Source: an uncultured Alistipes sp. (lineage in GTDB: Bacteria; Bacteroidota; Bacteroidia; Bacteroidales; Rikenellaceae). From it: a DNA stretch of 64,000 bases. The stretch spans positions 248,001 through 312,000 of the forward strand of contig CALVCS010000003.1 in NCBI GenBank assembly GCA_944326035.1. Reading direction: 5' to 3'. The translations under genes were made by a program, and so were the position numbers. The notes beneath the pieces are model-generated. The model worked only from the letters and a program-made list of their open reading frames with translations, did no database searches and was not told the origin of the DNA. Below, in pieces: positions 1 through 10,474 of this stretch (the first letter of the stretch is position 1; each line of letters opens with the position of its first letter).

Positions 1-1938
1 GGCGGAAAAGCAACGCCGCGTCCGGTCGTTCGTCCCGAAGTGAGTGAAGAAGAGGTACAAAAACAGATCAAGGATACCCTGGCCCGTCTGACGGCTAAGG
101 GGTCGAAGTTCAAAACATCGAAGTATCGTCGCGATAAACGGGAAGCCGTCTCGGCTCGTATGAACGAAGAGATGGAACGCGAAGAGAAGGAAAAGAGCAT
201 TCTGCGCGTGACGGAATTTGTGACGGTGAGTGAACTGGCGACGATGATGAACGTCGGCGTGACGGAGGTCATCACGGCTTGCATGAACCTGGGGCTGATG
301 GTCTCCATCAACCAGCGTCTCGATGCCGAAGCGTTGGTGGTGGTGGCCGAAGAGTTCGGCTTCAAGGTCGAATTTGTGACGGTCGATACCCAGGAGGCCA
401 TCGATACCGAAGCGGACAAGGAAGAAGATCTGAAACCGCGGCCGCCTATTGTAACGGTCATGGGGCACGTCGACCACGGGAAAACCTCGCTGCTCGACTA
501 CATCCGTAAAACCAATGTGATTGCCGGTGAAGCCGGAGGGATCACCCAACATATCGGGGCTTATAGCGTGCAGGTGAATGATCGTCGGATTACGTTCCTC
601 GATACGCCGGGTCACGAAGCGTTTACGGCCATGCGTGCTCGTGGGGCCAAGGTGACGGACGTCGCCATCATCATTGTGGCGGCAGACGATAATGTGATGC
701 CTCAGACGGTGGAAGCGATCAACCATGCGGCGGCTGCCGGCGTACCGATCGTGTTTGCCATCAATAAAATCGATAAACCGGGCGCCAATCCGGATAAGAT
801 CAAGGAACAGCTGGCGGCCATGAACTACCAGGTCGAAGACTGGGGCGGGAAATATCAATCGCAGGAGATTTCGGCCAAGAAGGGGATCAATGTCGACAAG
901 CTGCTCGAAAAGGTATTGCTGGAGGCCGAATTCCTCGACCTGAAAGCCAATCCCGACCGGAAAGCCCAAGGGGTTGTGATCGAATCGACCCTGGATAAGG
1001 GGCGGGGATATGTCGCCACGGTGCTGGTCCAGAACGGGACGTTGCATGTGGGGGATATCATGCTGTCGGGGACCTATTCGGGACGTGTCAAAGCCATGTT
1101 CAACGAACGCGGAACTCGTATTCAGGAAGCTCCTCCTTCCACGCCGGTGTTGGTGCTGGGGTTGAATGGGGCCCCGCAGGCCGGGGATCGTTTCAATGTG
1201 ATGGACGACGAACGTTCGGCACGCGATATCGCCAACAAACGCGAACAGTTGCAGCGTATGCAGGGGCTGCGTACCCAGAAACATATTACTTTGGATGAAA
1301 TCGGTCGTCGTATTGCGATCGGTAACTTCAAGGAGCTGAATATCATCGTCAAAGGGGACGTGGACGGTTCGATCGAAGCGTTGTCCGACTCGCTGATCAA
1401 ACTGTCGAAGGAAGAGGTGCAGGTGAATGTGATTCACAAAGCCGTGGGCCCGATCTCCGAATCGGATGTCTTGTTGGCAGCGGCTTCCAATGCGGTGATT
1501 GTCGGTTTCCAGGTTCGTCCTTCTGCGGCTGCGCGTAAACTGGCGGAAAAGGAAGAGATCGAAATTCGTCTCTACTCGATTATCTACGATGCCATCAACG
1601 ATATCAAGGATGCCATCGAGGGGATGTTGGCGCCGGTGATGAAGGAAGAGATCGTTTGCTCGGTGGAAGTGATGGAAACGTTCAAGATCTCCAAGGTCGG
1701 TACCGTTGCCGGTTGCTTGGTGCGCGAAGGCAAGGTGACCCGCAATACGTTGGTTCGGGTGATCCGCGACGGGATTGTGGTGTATACCGGCAAGTTGGGC
1801 TCGCTCAAGCGCTTCAAAGACGATGTCAAAGAGGTGGCTTCCGGATTGGAATGCGGGCTGAACATCGAAAACTACAACGATATCAAGGTCGGCGATATTA
1901 TCGAAGGCTACGAACAGGTCGAAGTGAAACGCAAATAG
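1..1938 (+). CDS. infB: Translation initiation factor IF-2, 5'-truncated by the window edge
   Basis: IF-2 is the GTPase that brings initiator tRNA to the 30S subunit and promotes subunit joining. The reading frame is open from base 1, so the N-terminus lies outside; a GTG at 40 is internal, not the start. Visible are the IF2 N-domain, then the GTPase domain with G1 GHVDHGKT (near base 463), G3 DTPGHEAF, G4 NKID and G5 SAKKG, followed by the domain II beta barrel and the C-terminal fMet-tRNA binding part ([15 protein letters not shown]). The gene ends at TAG 1938 and a strong terminator follows within 20 bases. The call is certain; only the start is missing. Confidence 0.98.
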   Translation, partial: GGKATPRPVVRPEVSEEEVQKQIKDTLARLTAKGSKFKTSKYRRDKREAVSARMNEEMEREEKEKSILRVTEFVTVSELATMMNVGVTEVITACMNLGLMVSINQRLDAEALVVVAEEFGFKVEFVTVDTQEAIDTEADKEEDLKPRPPIVTVMGHVDHGKTSLLDYIRKTNVIAGEAGGITQHIGAYSVQVNDRRITFLDTPGHEAFTAMRARGAKVTDVAIIIVAADDNVMPQTVEAINHAAAAGVPIVFAINKIDKPGANPDKIKEQLAAMNYQVEDWGGKYQSQEISAKKGINVDKLLEKVLLEAEFLDLKANPDRKAQGVVIESTLDKGRGYVATVLVQNGTLHVGDIMLSGTYSGRVKAMFNERGTRIQEAPPSTPVLVLGLNGAPQAGDRFNVMDDERSARDIANKREQLQRMQGLRTQKHITLDEIGRRIAIGNFKELNIIVKGDVDGSIEALSDSLIKLSKEEVQVNVIHKAVGPISESDVLLAAASNAVIVGFQVRPSAAARKLAEKEEIEIRLYSIIYDAINDIKDAIEGMLAPVMKEEIVCSVEVMETFKISKVGTVAGCLVREGKVTRNTLVRVIRDGIVVYTGKLGSLKRFKDDVKEVASGLECGLNIENYNDIKVGDIIEGYEQVEVKRK

Positions 1939-1955
1939 TCGACGGTGTTCGATAT

Positions 1956-1991
1956 AAAAAGGAAGCCTCCTTCACGGAGGCTTCCTTTTTT
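1956..1991 (+). terminator. Intrinsic terminator after infB
   Basis: A perfect 15-bp stem including flanking A and T runs (arms 1956-1970 and 1976-1990) has a 5-base loop and a run of T on the plus strand. It closes the infB transcription unit. Confidence 0.92.
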
Positions 1992-1992
1992 G

Positions 1993-2419
1993 TGTTGCTT
2001 TGAACGCGGTTGAGGCCTTTTGTCGCTCAGTGAACGGGGACAGGCAGGGCATCGGATCGTGGAGGGCCGATCGATCGGAGGCGTTTGCCAGAAGGCGCGA
2101 GTTTGTCGTTTTGGCGACTTCGTTCCGACTTCTCCGGTCGGCCTGGGAAGTGTTTCGGCTTGCGGCTGCCTCTCGGCTGTTTCTTTGTTGCCTTGCACTT
2201 CCTTTGCAGCTGCCTTTCGACTGCCTCTCGGTTTTCTTGTGCATCCCTTGCAGCTGCCTTTCGGTTTCCGGGGTTTTCTTGAGGTTCTCAGGGCTTTCTT
2301 GGGGTTTGCTTCCGGTTGCCGGGTTTTTTTTGCCGTTTCTTTGAGACTTTTTGAGGCTTTTGTGAGGCGCTCTGGACCTCCTCCTTCCTATCGACCGAAT
2401 AAAGAATTCGCTGCCGGGC
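1993..2419. other. Gene-free stretch with degenerate pyrimidine-rich repeats
   Basis: No convincing gene lies between the infB terminator and the tsaD stop. From about 2150 to 2345 the plus strand is rich in T, C and G and poor in A. It repeats variants of GCTGCCTCTCG and GCTGCCTTTCG (for example near 2164, 2208 and 2251) and then GGTTTTCTTGAGG-like words. Overlapping open frames on both strands here look like artefacts of the biased composition: they share no family motif and use different frames over the same bases. Confidence 0.6.
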
Positions 2420-3469
2420 TTATTCCTGAATGCCGGAGTCGGCCGCCGTCAATTGGCTGACCCGAGCCACCGGAACGATATCCATCGGCGCAAACTCTTC
2501 GCGGAGGTATTTGAAATAACCCGTGATGGCTATCATCGCCGCATTGTCGGTCGTGAACTTGAATTCGGGAAGGTAGGTATTCCATCCCCGTTTACGCCCC
2601 TCCTTCTGGATTGCGTTCCGTAAACCCGAGTTGGCCGACACCCCGCCCGCAATAGCAATTTCGTGAATGTCATACTGTTTGGCCGCCTTGATCAGCTTGT
2701 TCAGCAAGATGTCGACGATCGTCTGTTGCAGAGAAGCACACAAGTCGGCGGTGTTCTCTTCGATGAAATGGGGGTCTTCCTGCATACGATCCCGCAAAAA
2801 GTAGAGAAACGAGGTCTTCAATCCGCTGAAACTGTAATCGAATCCATCCACCGAGGGTTTGGCGAATTTAAAACGTTTGGGATCGCCCTCTTTGGCATAG
2901 CGGTCGATGACCGGCCCGCCGGGATAGGGTAGGCCCATCACCTTGGCGCATTTGTCGAAGGCTTCGCCGGCGGCATCGTCGATAGTGGTGCCGATGATTT
3001 CCATGTGTTCATAGTCGTCGACCCGGACAATCTGCGAGTGTCCGCCCGAGACCAGCAAACACAAAAACGGAAAGGCGGGATGAGGAAGGGTACGGTCGGG
3101 CAGATCGATAAAGTGGGAGAGGATATGTCCCTGCAGGTGGTTGATCTCCATCATCGGGACATCCAGGGCGATCGCCAGTCCCTTGGCAAACGACGTGCCG
3201 ACCAGCAGCGAGCCCAAAAGACCGGGCCCACGGGTAAAGGCGATGCCGTCGATTTGCGAACGTTCGACACCGGCTTCGCGCAGGGCCGTGTCGACGACCG
3301 GAATGATATTCTGTTGGTGGGCTCGTGAGGCCAGTTCGGGAATCACGCCTCCGTATTTACGGTGAACTTCCTGTGAGGCAATCACATTCGAGAGCAGTAC
3401 ACCGTTGCGGATCACGGCGGCAGAGGTGTCGTCACAGGAGGATTCGATGCCCAGGATCGTAATATCCAT
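2420..3469 (-). CDS. tsaD: tRNA N6-adenosine threonylcarbamoyltransferase TsaD
   Basis: TsaD transfers the threonylcarbamoyl group to A37 of ANN-decoding tRNAs, acting with TsaB, TsaE and the TsaC product. The 349-residue protein has the usual family length. It starts MDITILGIESSCDDTS, the family N-terminal motif, has GPGLLGSLLVG at 81-91, the metal-binding HLQGH (H111, H115), and a late AIAGGVSAN segment. The start is the first ATG; the gene is divergent from the tamB-like gene with 67 bases between them. TsaB and TsaE are not in the window. Confidence 0.97.
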   Translation of the reverse strand: MDITILGIESSCDDTSAAVIRNGVLLSNVIASQEVHRKYGGVIPELASRAHQQNIIPVVDTALREAGVERSQIDGIAFTRGPGLLGSLLVGTSFAKGLAIALDVPMMEINHLQGHILSHFIDLPDRTLPHPAFPFLCLLVSGGHSQIVRVDDYEHMEIIGTTIDDAAGEAFDKCAKVMGLPYPGGPVIDRYAKEGDPKRFKFAKPSVDGFDYSFSGLKTSFLYFLRDRMQEDPHFIEENTADLCASLQQTIVDILLNKLIKAAKQYDIHEIAIAGGVSANSGLRNAIQKEGRKRGWNTYLPEFKFTTDNAAMIAITGYFKYLREEFAPMDIVPVARVSQLTAADSGIQE

Positions 3470-3536
3470 ATCGTGTTTTCTTAATTGACTAAAATTTGCT
3501 AAACTTGTAAGTTCGTAGATTAGCTACCGGAATCGT

Positions 3537-6500
3537 ATGGGCAAAGTTATAAAAATAATATTATCCTTCCTATCGGCGCTCATTCTGGTGGCGATTCTTT
3601 TGCCCGTCTCGGTATCGTTATTGCTCAATTTGGCGGTCGTTCAGGACTATGTGGGGCATCGGGCCGCCGAGTGGCTGGGGCGAAAAATGGAGACCCGGGT
3701 GACGCTCGATCGCTTGCAGTTGAAACTGTTCAATCGGGTTTCGATTACGGGGCTTTATCTGGAGGATTATCATCAGGATACGCTGTTTTATGCCGATCGG
3801 GTGACGGTGCCGATTCGTCATATCGACTTCTTTACGGGACAGATTGCCTTAGGGGAGGTGGAGTTGGATCACCCGAAGTTCTACCTGATGCAGGACAGCA
3901 CGGGAACGACCAACCTCAAACAGATTCTCCAAAAGGTCAAACGTAAGAAACCAAAAGAAAAGAAACGTCCCTTCCGATTGGTAGCCAGCGGATTGTCGAT
4001 CCGAGAGATGGACTTCAAACACCGTAAGCGCGATCGGATCGATCGCCAGGGGGCGGTGAATTTCACCGACCTGGAGGTGGCGGATTTCAACCTGCGGGTT
4101 CACCATGTGTCGGTCATCGACGACAGCGTGCATCTGGATATCGATTCGTTGCGGTTGCGGGAAAAGAGCGGCTTGGTAATACGTAATCTGTCGACGGGGC
4201 ATTTCTCGATCTCCGGAACCCGCATGCATTTCGATCGGTTGTCCCTGGATACGCCCGATTCGCAGGTGGAGATGCCCTATTTCGAGATGGAATATGGGCC
4301 GCGTTGGCAGGCTCTGAAGAATTTTATCCAGGAGGTGAATCTTAAAGGTGAGATTGTCGATTCGAAAGTCAGCTTTCGAACCATCGCCTATTTTGCGCCT
4401 TCGCTCAAACGGTGGGAAACGGAATTCGAAGAGGTCTCGGGCCGGGTCGAAGGAACGGTGGCCGATATGACCGGCCAGCTGAGCCGGGTGCGTACCCGGG
4501 AGACCGAGATAGCGGTCAACTTCGGGCTGCATGGGATTCCGGATATTCCCCGGACCCGTTTCGTTTTCGATATCGTCTCGTTGGAGACCTCCGAAGCCGA
4601 TGTCGCTTTTCTGTTGAAAGATATTGCCGGGCGCCAGCTCGATTCGACGACCACACGGTTGATCAGTCGATGGGGCCCAATCTCCCTGAAGGGCCATTTC
4701 GATGGTTTGTTGACCCATTTTCAGGCCGATGCACAGGTGCAGGGCGATCCGGGAGCCGTCCAACTGCAGGCGGCCATTCAGCCCCGGACGGATCGGGCAA
4801 CGGCTTTTTCCGGCAAGCTGGAGACCGTCCAGTTCGATGTGGGGGCCTGGTTGGGGATCGCCGATCTGGGACGATTGAGCCTGCACACCGACCTGAATGG
4901 CGGCTTCGGGCGTCACACGTTGACGGTCAATACCGATACCCAGATCGATGACCTGCAGTTCAAGGACTATACCTATCGCAATATCCAGGTCAGCGGGCAG
5001 ATCGACAACCGCAAGTTCCTCGGCGATATCTCCTCGGAAGACTCCAATCTGCGGTTCGATTTTTCCGGTTTGCTCGACTTTCATGATTCGATTCCACGTT
5101 ACGATTTCAGCCTGCAGCTGCATCATGCCGATTTGCACGCTTTGGGCGTCAATCGTCGGGATTCGATTTCGGAGCTAAGGACCGCACTGGTGGCCCGTGC
5201 GTCGGGAACCCGTCTCGACGATATGAACGGGGAGGCGACGATCAACGACATGACCTATGTTAACCACCTCGATACGGTCCGTACCGGGACCATCCATCTG
5301 AGAGCGGAAAACAATCCGCAGCATAAATTGTTGACCCTGCATTCAGACTTCGCCGATGCAGAGTTCCGGGGCAGGCTCAGCTACGGTCAAATGTTCTCCT
5401 ATTTTCGGAATACGTTGCGCTCCTATCTGCCCTCGCTGTCTCGTCCCGAGGATATCGCCTCGGAAGAGATTTTGAGTGGGGAGGATTTGTCGGCGACGGG
5501 TCCCGATGCCCCGTCGGTACCGGTGGTCTCTGCGGCCCGGTCGGCGACCTCGCCGCAGGGGGTGGTCGCTACCGGAACCAACAGTCTGGACGATTACTAC
5601 GTGATTCGACTGGATGTCAAGGAGGCCAATAACGTGGCGGGAATCTTTGTGCCGGGTTTGCGGTTGGCCCAAGGCACCAAACTCTCCTTCCTGTTCAACC
5701 CCCAAAGCGATGTCTTCAATCTGAGTCTGACGTCGGATTTCATCGAACGCAACAACTTTTTTGTCTCCAAACTCTCGCTCAACAGCCGAAATCAGGCCGA
5801 CTCGATTTCGTTGTTCCTGCAATCGGAAGATATCTTTGCCGGAGGGGTCTATATGCCCAATTTCTCGGTGGTGGGAGGCATTAAAGAGAATACGATCAAT
5901 CTGGCGTCCCGCTTCCATAATCCCGATAACGGGCTCTACGCCATGTTGAGCACCACCTCCCGTCTGTCGACCGGGCCGGGCGGGATCCCGCGTCTGAACA
6001 TTCACTTTTTCCCCTCGACGATCGTCTCCGGAGGGCAAACCTGGCGGGTCTATGCCCGGGAAATCCAGTACGATTCGACCCGCGTGAAAATAGATCGTTT
6101 CAGCATCGACAGCGGAGATCAGCATCTGCTGCTCGACGGTGTGGCCTCGCGGAGCCATACCGATACCTTGCGTTTACGCCTGAATCGTTTCGATTTGTCG
6201 GCCTTGTCGCAGCTGACCGACCGACTGGGGTATCGGATCGAGGGAATGACCAACGGACGGGCCGAGATGGTGTCGGCCTTGCAAAATGGGTTTCTTTCGG
6301 CCGATGTGCGGTTCGACTCGATGAAAATCAACGACGTGGAGGTGCCGCCGCTGTTGTTTACCAGCAACTGGGATTTCCAACAGCAGCGGGCCCGTTTCTC
6401 GCTGATGCACCGTGAACGGGGAAATACGCTGATGTATGGGTATTTCCGGCCGAGGGATCGTCGTTACCTGATTCAGGTCAATTTGGATCAGGTCGATTTG

Positions 6501-8237
6501 TCGTTGCTCGATCCGGTGCTTTCGGGGGTGATTTGCGATACCCGGGGAAGGGCCCGTACCGACCTGCAGTTGACCAACCCCCAACATAAAATGCGGATCG
6601 ACGGGACCATTCAGGTCGACTCCCTGACCACCCGGGTCGATTTTACCCGGGTGCCGTATACGGTGGCCCCGACGACGATCGAGGTGAATGACAATGTCAT
6701 GCAGTTGACGCAGGCCACCCTGTATGACCAGGAAGGACATACGGGAAAGATGGATCTGACGTTTGATTTCAGCCATTTTGCCAATCTGAAATATCAGGTG
6801 AGGGTGGCTCCGGACCGGATGCAGGTGCTGGGTACGACCCTGAAAGATAACGATCTGTTCTATGGAAAGGTGTATGCGTCGGGTATGGCGCTGATCCAGG
6901 GCAGTAAAAACCAGGTGTCGATGAATATCCAGGCGGCGACGGCAGGGGATTCCCGTTTCTATATGCCGCTCAGCAGCGAAAGCACGATCTCCCGGGCCGA
7001 TTTTATCGTGTTCCGGGATAAAGGCCGGGTTCGGGAGGCGGATACGGTCCAGATCAGCCGACGCAAACAGTTGTTGTTGGAGCAGCAACGACGTGCTTCC
7101 CGTCGGGCGGGCTCGGCGACGCGCATGGATATTCGGATGGGGTTGGATGTGCTGCCCAATACGGAGGTGCAGCTGGTGATCGATCCTGCCTCGGGCGATG
7201 TGCTCAAAGGGCGGGGGAATGGCCATCTGACCTTGGGCGTGAATCCCTCGAACGATGAATTTACGATCAATGGCGATTATAATATCACGGAGGGGAACAT
7301 GCGTTTCTCGTTGCAGAACCTGGTGGCGCGAAACTTTACCCTGCAGCAGGGAAGCGTGATTCAGTTTACGGGCGATCCGTTGGATGCCCTGCTCGACGTG
7401 ACGGCCAAATATAGCCTGAAAGCTTCGTTGGCGCCGTTGCAGGTCGCTTCGTCGAGCTCCGAAGCGATGCGGGGAACCGTGCCGGTCGACTGTCTGATCC
7501 ACATGACGGGACGGCTGACCGATCCGGAGTTGACGTTCGATGTGCAGGTCCCTAACGCTTCGGTCGAAACCCAGAGCCTGGTGGCCTATGCGCTGAACTC
7601 CCAGGAGGCGATGGCCACACAGTTCTTGTGGTTGTTGGCGACCAAGAGCTTCAACTCCGACAACGATCCGAAAATCGGAACCCGCAATGCCGCCGGAGCC
7701 GGGGTCGACTTCCTGACCAACCAGCTCAGTTCGCTGCTGACCACGGAACGGTTCAGCTTCGTGCCCAAATATACGCCGGGGAACGACTACTATGCCGATG
7801 AGGTCGGGGGATCCATCTATGGCGAGTTGATCAAGGACCGGTTGATTTTCGAGGCGGATATGAGTTACAGCACCGACAAACGGGCCAATAACCTGACCAA
7901 TACCTCCTGGACGGGAGATGCGACCCTGAGTCTGTTGCTCGATCCGGTGGGGAACGTCCGTTTGCGGGCCTTTACCCGGACGATTGACCGTTTCGATGAA
8001 AACCAGGGGATGCAGGAGACCGGTTTGGGAGTGACCTATCGGGAGAACTTCGACAACTTCAAAGACCTTAAACGTATCTTCAAAGAGCGTTTTGCTAACC
8101 TGCGGAAACGGCGTGAGGAGCGTCGTCGGGCTCGGGCTCAGCAACAACTCTCTGCTTTGGAGGAAGAGGCCCTGAAGACCGGGAAGAGAGCTTCTGCGCT
8201 GGAAGATCCGGTCGATACGGAGACAGAATCGCAATAG
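3537..8237 (+). CDS. tamB: TamB-like translocation/assembly module protein (DUF490 family)
   Basis: A 1566-residue protein with one N-terminal membrane helix (about residues 5-35) followed by long beta-rich sequence typical of AsmA/TamB bridge-like proteins. The C-terminal third has the DUF490 pattern (FTINGDYNITEGNMRFSL, then repeated beta strands and FEADMSYSTDK). The family spans the periplasm from inner to outer membrane and is implicated in outer-membrane protein assembly or lipid transport; which role applies here cannot be read from the sequence. The last 60 residues are a charged Arg/Glu-rich tail, an oddity compared with proteobacterial TamB. A low-complexity Ser/Pro/Ala segment lies near residues 640-680. 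It is divergent from tsaD; no TamA/BamA-like partner is adjacent. Confidence 0.88.
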   Translation: MGKVIKIILSFLSALILVAILLPVSVSLLLNLAVVQDYVGHRAAEWLGRKMETRVTLDRLQLKLFNRVSITGLYLEDYHQDTLFYADRVTVPIRHIDFFTGQIALGEVELDHPKFYLMQDSTGTTNLKQILQKVKRKKPKEKKRPFRLVASGLSIREMDFKHRKRDRIDRQGAVNFTDLEVADFNLRVHHVSVIDDSVHLDIDSLRLREKSGLVIRNLSTGHFSISGTRMHFDRLSLDTPDSQVEMPYFEMEYGPRWQALKNFIQEVNLKGEIVDSKVSFRTIAYFAPSLKRWETEFEEVSGRVEGTVADMTGQLSRVRTRETEIAVNFGLHGIPDIPRTRFVFDIVSLETSEADVAFLLKDIAGRQLDSTTTRLISRWGPISLKGHFDGLLTHFQADAQVQGDPGAVQLQAAIQPRTDRATAFSGKLETVQFDVGAWLGIADLGRLSLHTDLNGGFGRHTLTVNTDTQIDDLQFKDYTYRNIQVSGQIDNRKFLGDISSEDSNLRFDFSGLLDFHDSIPRYDFSLQLHHADLHALGVNRRDSISELRTALVARASGTRLDDMNGEATINDMTYVNHLDTVRTGTIHLRAENNPQHKLLTLHSDFADAEFRGRLSYGQMFSYFRNTLRSYLPSLSRPEDIASEEILSGEDLSATGPDAPSVPVVSAARSATSPQGVVATGTNSLDDYYVIRLDVKEANNVAGIFVPGLRLAQGTKLSFLFNPQSDVFNLSLTSDFIERNNFFVSKLSLNSRNQADSISLFLQSEDIFAGGVYMPNFSVVGGIKENTINLASRFHNPDNGLYAMLSTTSRLSTGPGGIPRLNIHFFPSTIVSGGQTWRVYAREIQYDSTRVKIDRFSIDSGDQHLLLDGVASRSHTDTLRLRLNRFDLSALSQLTDRLGYRIEGMTNGRAEMVSALQNGFLSADVRFDSMKINDVEVPPLLFTSNWDFQQQRARFSLMHRERGNTLMYGYFRPRDRRYLIQVNLDQVDLSLLDPVLSGVICDTRGRARTDLQLTNPQHKMRIDGTIQVDSLTTRVDFTRVPYTVAPTTIEVNDNVMQLTQATLYDQEGHTGKMDLTFDFSHFANLKYQVRVAPDRMQVLGTTLKDNDLFYGKVYASGMALIQGSKNQVSMNIQAATAGDSRFYMPLSSESTISRADFIVFRDKGRVREADTVQISRRKQLLLEQQRRASRRAGSATRMDIRMGLDVLPNTEVQLVIDPASGDVLKGRGNGHLTLGVNPSNDEFTINGDYNITEGNMRFSLQNLVARNFTLQQGSVIQFTGDPLDALLDVTAKYSLKASLAPLQVASSSSEAMRGTVPVDCLIHMTGRLTDPELTFDVQVPNASVETQSLVAYALNSQEAMATQFLWLLATKSFNSDNDPKIGTRNAAGAGVDFLTNQLSSLLTTERFSFVPKYTPGNDYYADEVGGSIYGELIKDRLIFEADMSYSTDKRANNLTNTSWTGDATLSLLLDPVGNVRLRAFTRTIDRFDENQGMQETGLGVTYRENFDNFKDLKRIFKERFANLRKRREERRRARAQQQLSALEEEALKTGKRASALEDPVDTETESQ

Positions 8238-8283
8238 TTGTCAACAAATTATTAAAATCGGATACCAAGTGGTAGAAAAAACG

Positions 8284-8291
8284 TATTTTTG
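8284..8291 (+). promoter_or_regulatory. Candidate -7 box for the exbB cluster
   Basis: TATTTTTG matches the Bacteroidota -7 consensus TAnnTTTG and lies 64 bases upstream of the exbB ATG. I do not see a good TTG -33 element at the expected distance, so this is a partial match only. Confidence 0.4.
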
Positions 8292-8355
8292 TGGTCAAAT
8301 TGCCCTTTAAAGTATTCGTAGCCGAGCTTGTAAAGCATAAAAAACCGATACACTC

Positions 8356-9066
8356 ATGAATTTATTATTGCAGACAACGGAGATGGTAGCCGAAGCTACC
8401 GAAACAGCCCAAACCGTTCAAACCATGGGTTTGGGGGAACTTTTTCTGGCCGGTGGCTGGCTGATGTGGCCTTTGCTGGCGTTGGGAGGGGTGACGATCT
8501 TCATCTTTTTCGAACGTTTCTGGGCCATTCGCAAAGCTTCGCAGATCGATATGAATTTTATGAACCGTATCCGCGACATGATTTATGACGGCAAGATTGC
8601 CGCCGCCGTTCAGCTGTGCCGCAATACCGACAGCCCGATCGCCCGGATGATCGAAAAGGGGATCGAACGCATCGGCCGTCCGTTGAACGACGTACATTCG
8701 TCGATCGAAAATGTGGCGAATCTGGAAGTGTCGAAACTGGAAAATGGACTGCCGTTCCTGGCCACCATTGCCGGGGGGGCGCCTATGTTGGGGTTCCTGG
8801 GTACGGTGATCGGGATGGTGCAGGCCTTTATGAATATTTCCCAGGCCGGCGGGACGGTGGACATGAGTATCCTGGCTAGCGGGATGTATGTCGCCATGAT
8901 CACGACCGTGGGTGGGTTGATCGTCGGGATTCCCGCCTACTTCGGGTATAACTACCTGGTGGCCCGGATCGAAAAACTGGTCTTCCAGATGGAAGCCAAC
9001 ACGATCGCCTTCATGGATATTCTGAATCAGCCGGTGGAACAATCTTCCCACATGGGCATGCGTTAA
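8356..9066 (+). CDS. exbB: MotA/TolQ/ExbB proton channel family protein
   Basis: This is the inner-membrane proton-channel subunit that with ExbD energises TonB. The 236-residue protein has three membrane helices: about 30-55 (LMWPLLALGGVTIFIFFERF), about 135-160 (a glycine-rich segment containing MLGFLGTVIGM) and about 175-200 (MYVAMITTVGGLIVGIPAY). The TVIGM and TTVGGL motifs are characteristic of the family. It is followed 138 bases later by exbD and then a TonB-like gene, the usual order. A TolQ role cannot be excluded from sequence alone, but no TolA, TolB or Pal genes are nearby. Confidence 0.93.
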   Translation: MNLLLQTTEMVAEATETAQTVQTMGLGELFLAGGWLMWPLLALGGVTIFIFFERFWAIRKASQIDMNFMNRIRDMIYDGKIAAAVQLCRNTDSPIARMIEKGIERIGRPLNDVHSSIENVANLEVSKLENGLPFLATIAGGAPMLGFLGTVIGMVQAFMNISQAGGTVDMSILASGMYVAMITTVGGLIVGIPAYFGYNYLVARIEKLVFQMEANTIAFMDILNQPVEQSSHMGMR

Positions 9067-9204
9067 AAAAGAAGGAAGAAAGCCATTTCGTAGACGGAAT
9101 CCGTGTCGTTGCGGCGACGCCGTGGACGTGTGTCCCGGTGGGATGCCTGCGTCGGAATGTCCTTCCGAATGATTGAGAGAGTTCAACGTTAACAAACCGA
9201 AATT

Positions 9205-9597
9205 ATGGCCATTAAAAGAGGCTCGAAAGTCGAAAAATCGTATAGCGCGGCATCTATGACCGACTTGATGTTCCTGCTGTTGATCTTCATGTTGATCTCG
9301 ACCACGCTGATCAATCCCAATGCCTTGAAGTTGTTGTTGCCCAAGAGCGCCAACCAGCTCAAGGAAAAACCCTATACGACGGTTTCGATCACCAGTGATC
9401 TGAACTATTATGTCGAAACGACACCGGTACCTTTCGACCGGTTGGAGTCGGCCTTGCAGGCGAAACTCGGTGGGGTGGAAGATCCTACCGTGTCGTTGCA
9501 TTGCGACAAAACGGTGCCGGTGGACGAGGTGGTCAAAGTGATGAACATCGCCAAAAACAACAAATATAAATTGATTCTGGCGACCAGCCCCAATTGA
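9205..9597 (+). CDS. exbD: Biopolymer transport protein ExbD
   Basis: A 130-residue protein with one N-terminal membrane helix (about 18-38, MTDLMFLLLIFMLISTTL) carrying the conserved membrane-embedded aspartate (D20) that is protonated during energy transduction. The rest is the small periplasmic domain (KPYTTVSITSDLNYYV...). It pairs with the upstream ExbB and is followed after two bases by the TonB-like gene. Only one exbD is present here; many Bacteroidota carry two. Confidence 0.93.
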   Translation: MAIKRGSKVEKSYSAASMTDLMFLLLIFMLISTTLINPNALKLLLPKSANQLKEKPYTTVSITSDLNYYVETTPVPFDRLESALQAKLGGVEDPTVSLHCDKTVPVDEVVKVMNIAKNNKYKLILATSPN

Positions 9598-9599
9598 GT

Positions 9600-10421
9600 A
9601 TGATGGTGGATTATCAGCAAGAGGACCGGACCCAGGGACGGATTGTCGGTGGGGTAGCTACGCTGGTGTATGCGGTGTTGCTGGTTGTGCTGATGTTGTT
9701 CGTGCGCTTTACCTTGAATCAGCCCCCCGAGGAGGGAGAGGGTTTGATGATCAACTTCGGAAATGTGGAGGAAGCGGCGCCGGGGAGTGATATGAAGCTC
9801 AATGATGAGATTGCAGAGGCTCGCCAGGTGGAACGTCAGACGCCCTCCGTTCAGAGTGAAGAGGAGACGGTGACCCAGGATTTCGAAGAGGCTCCGGCGG
9901 TTCAGAAGCCCAAAACACAGCCCAAAAAGAAGGAAGAGCCCAAGAAAGAGACGCCTCAGCCCAAGAAAAATACCCAGCCTCCCGCCGAAAAGCCGCGTGA
10001 AGTGAATCGGAAGGCGTTGTTCCCGGGACGTACGGCCGGCAGCCAGGCAACCAGCGAGGGGACCGGCAAGGGGACCGGTAACCAGGGAAATCTGGCGGGC
10101 GATCCCGGAGGCAGTCACGAGGGGACGGGTACCGGAACCGGGGGAAGCGGTACGGCTTCCTTGGCCGGTCGTTCGTTGGTCGGGGCGTTGCCGCGGCCCG
10201 ATTATGGAGCTCGGGATGAAGGTCGTGTGGTGATCGAAATTACGGTCGACCAACAGGGTCGCGTAACGAATGCCTCCTATCAGGCGGTCGGGTCGACGAC
10301 GCAAAACAGTACGTTGGTTCGGGCGGCTTTGCGGGCGGCTCGCCAGGCACGGTTTAATGTGAACGAAAATGCCCCGATCTCTCAACGGGGTACCATTACC
10401 TATATTTTCCGCATGCAATAA
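9600..10421 (+). CDS. TonB-like energy transducer
   Basis: A 273-residue protein with an N-terminal membrane anchor (about 18-42, VGGVATLVYAVLLVVLMLFV). It continues with a Glu/Pro/Lys-rich spacer (about 95-140, KPKTQPKKKEEPKKETPQPKK), a Gly/Thr-rich linker and a C-terminal TonB-type domain with GRVVIEITVDQQGRV and a final YIFRMQ. It would carry proton-motive energy from ExbB/ExbD to outer-membrane receptors. I chose ATG 9600, just after the exbD stop; a TTG at 9594 overlapping exbD is a less likely start. No TonB-dependent receptor is adjacent, so the substrate is unknown. Confidence 0.88.
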   Translation: MMVDYQQEDRTQGRIVGGVATLVYAVLLVVLMLFVRFTLNQPPEEGEGLMINFGNVEEAAPGSDMKLNDEIAEARQVERQTPSVQSEEETVTQDFEEAPAVQKPKTQPKKKEEPKKETPQPKKNTQPPAEKPREVNRKALFPGRTAGSQATSEGTGKGTGNQGNLAGDPGGSHEGTGTGTGGSGTASLAGRSLVGALPRPDYGARDEGRVVIEITVDQQGRVTNASYQAVGSTTQNSTLVRAALRAARQARFNVNENAPISQRGTITYIFRMQ

Positions 10422-10474
10422 GATCAGAGCGGCTGGAAACCGAAAGTCGGCACGAGGGTCGTCAGAGTGATGCT

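Noticed and set aside
2000..2460. Plus-strand hydrophobic Leu/Phe/Cys frames after infB
   Set aside because: The hydrophobicity comes from the T- and C-rich repeat tract; several frames are open over the same bases and one runs into tsaD antisense.
3849..5138. Long minus-strand open frame of 429 codons under tamB
   Set aside because: It is antisense to a clearly coding gene, has no family motif, and its Gln/Ile/Arg/His composition is that expected from the complement of the tamB codons.
6174..8234. Minus-strand open frame of 686 codons under tamB
   Set aside because: Same reason: it is a shadow of the tamB reading frame with low-complexity His/Arg/Gln residues and no domain.
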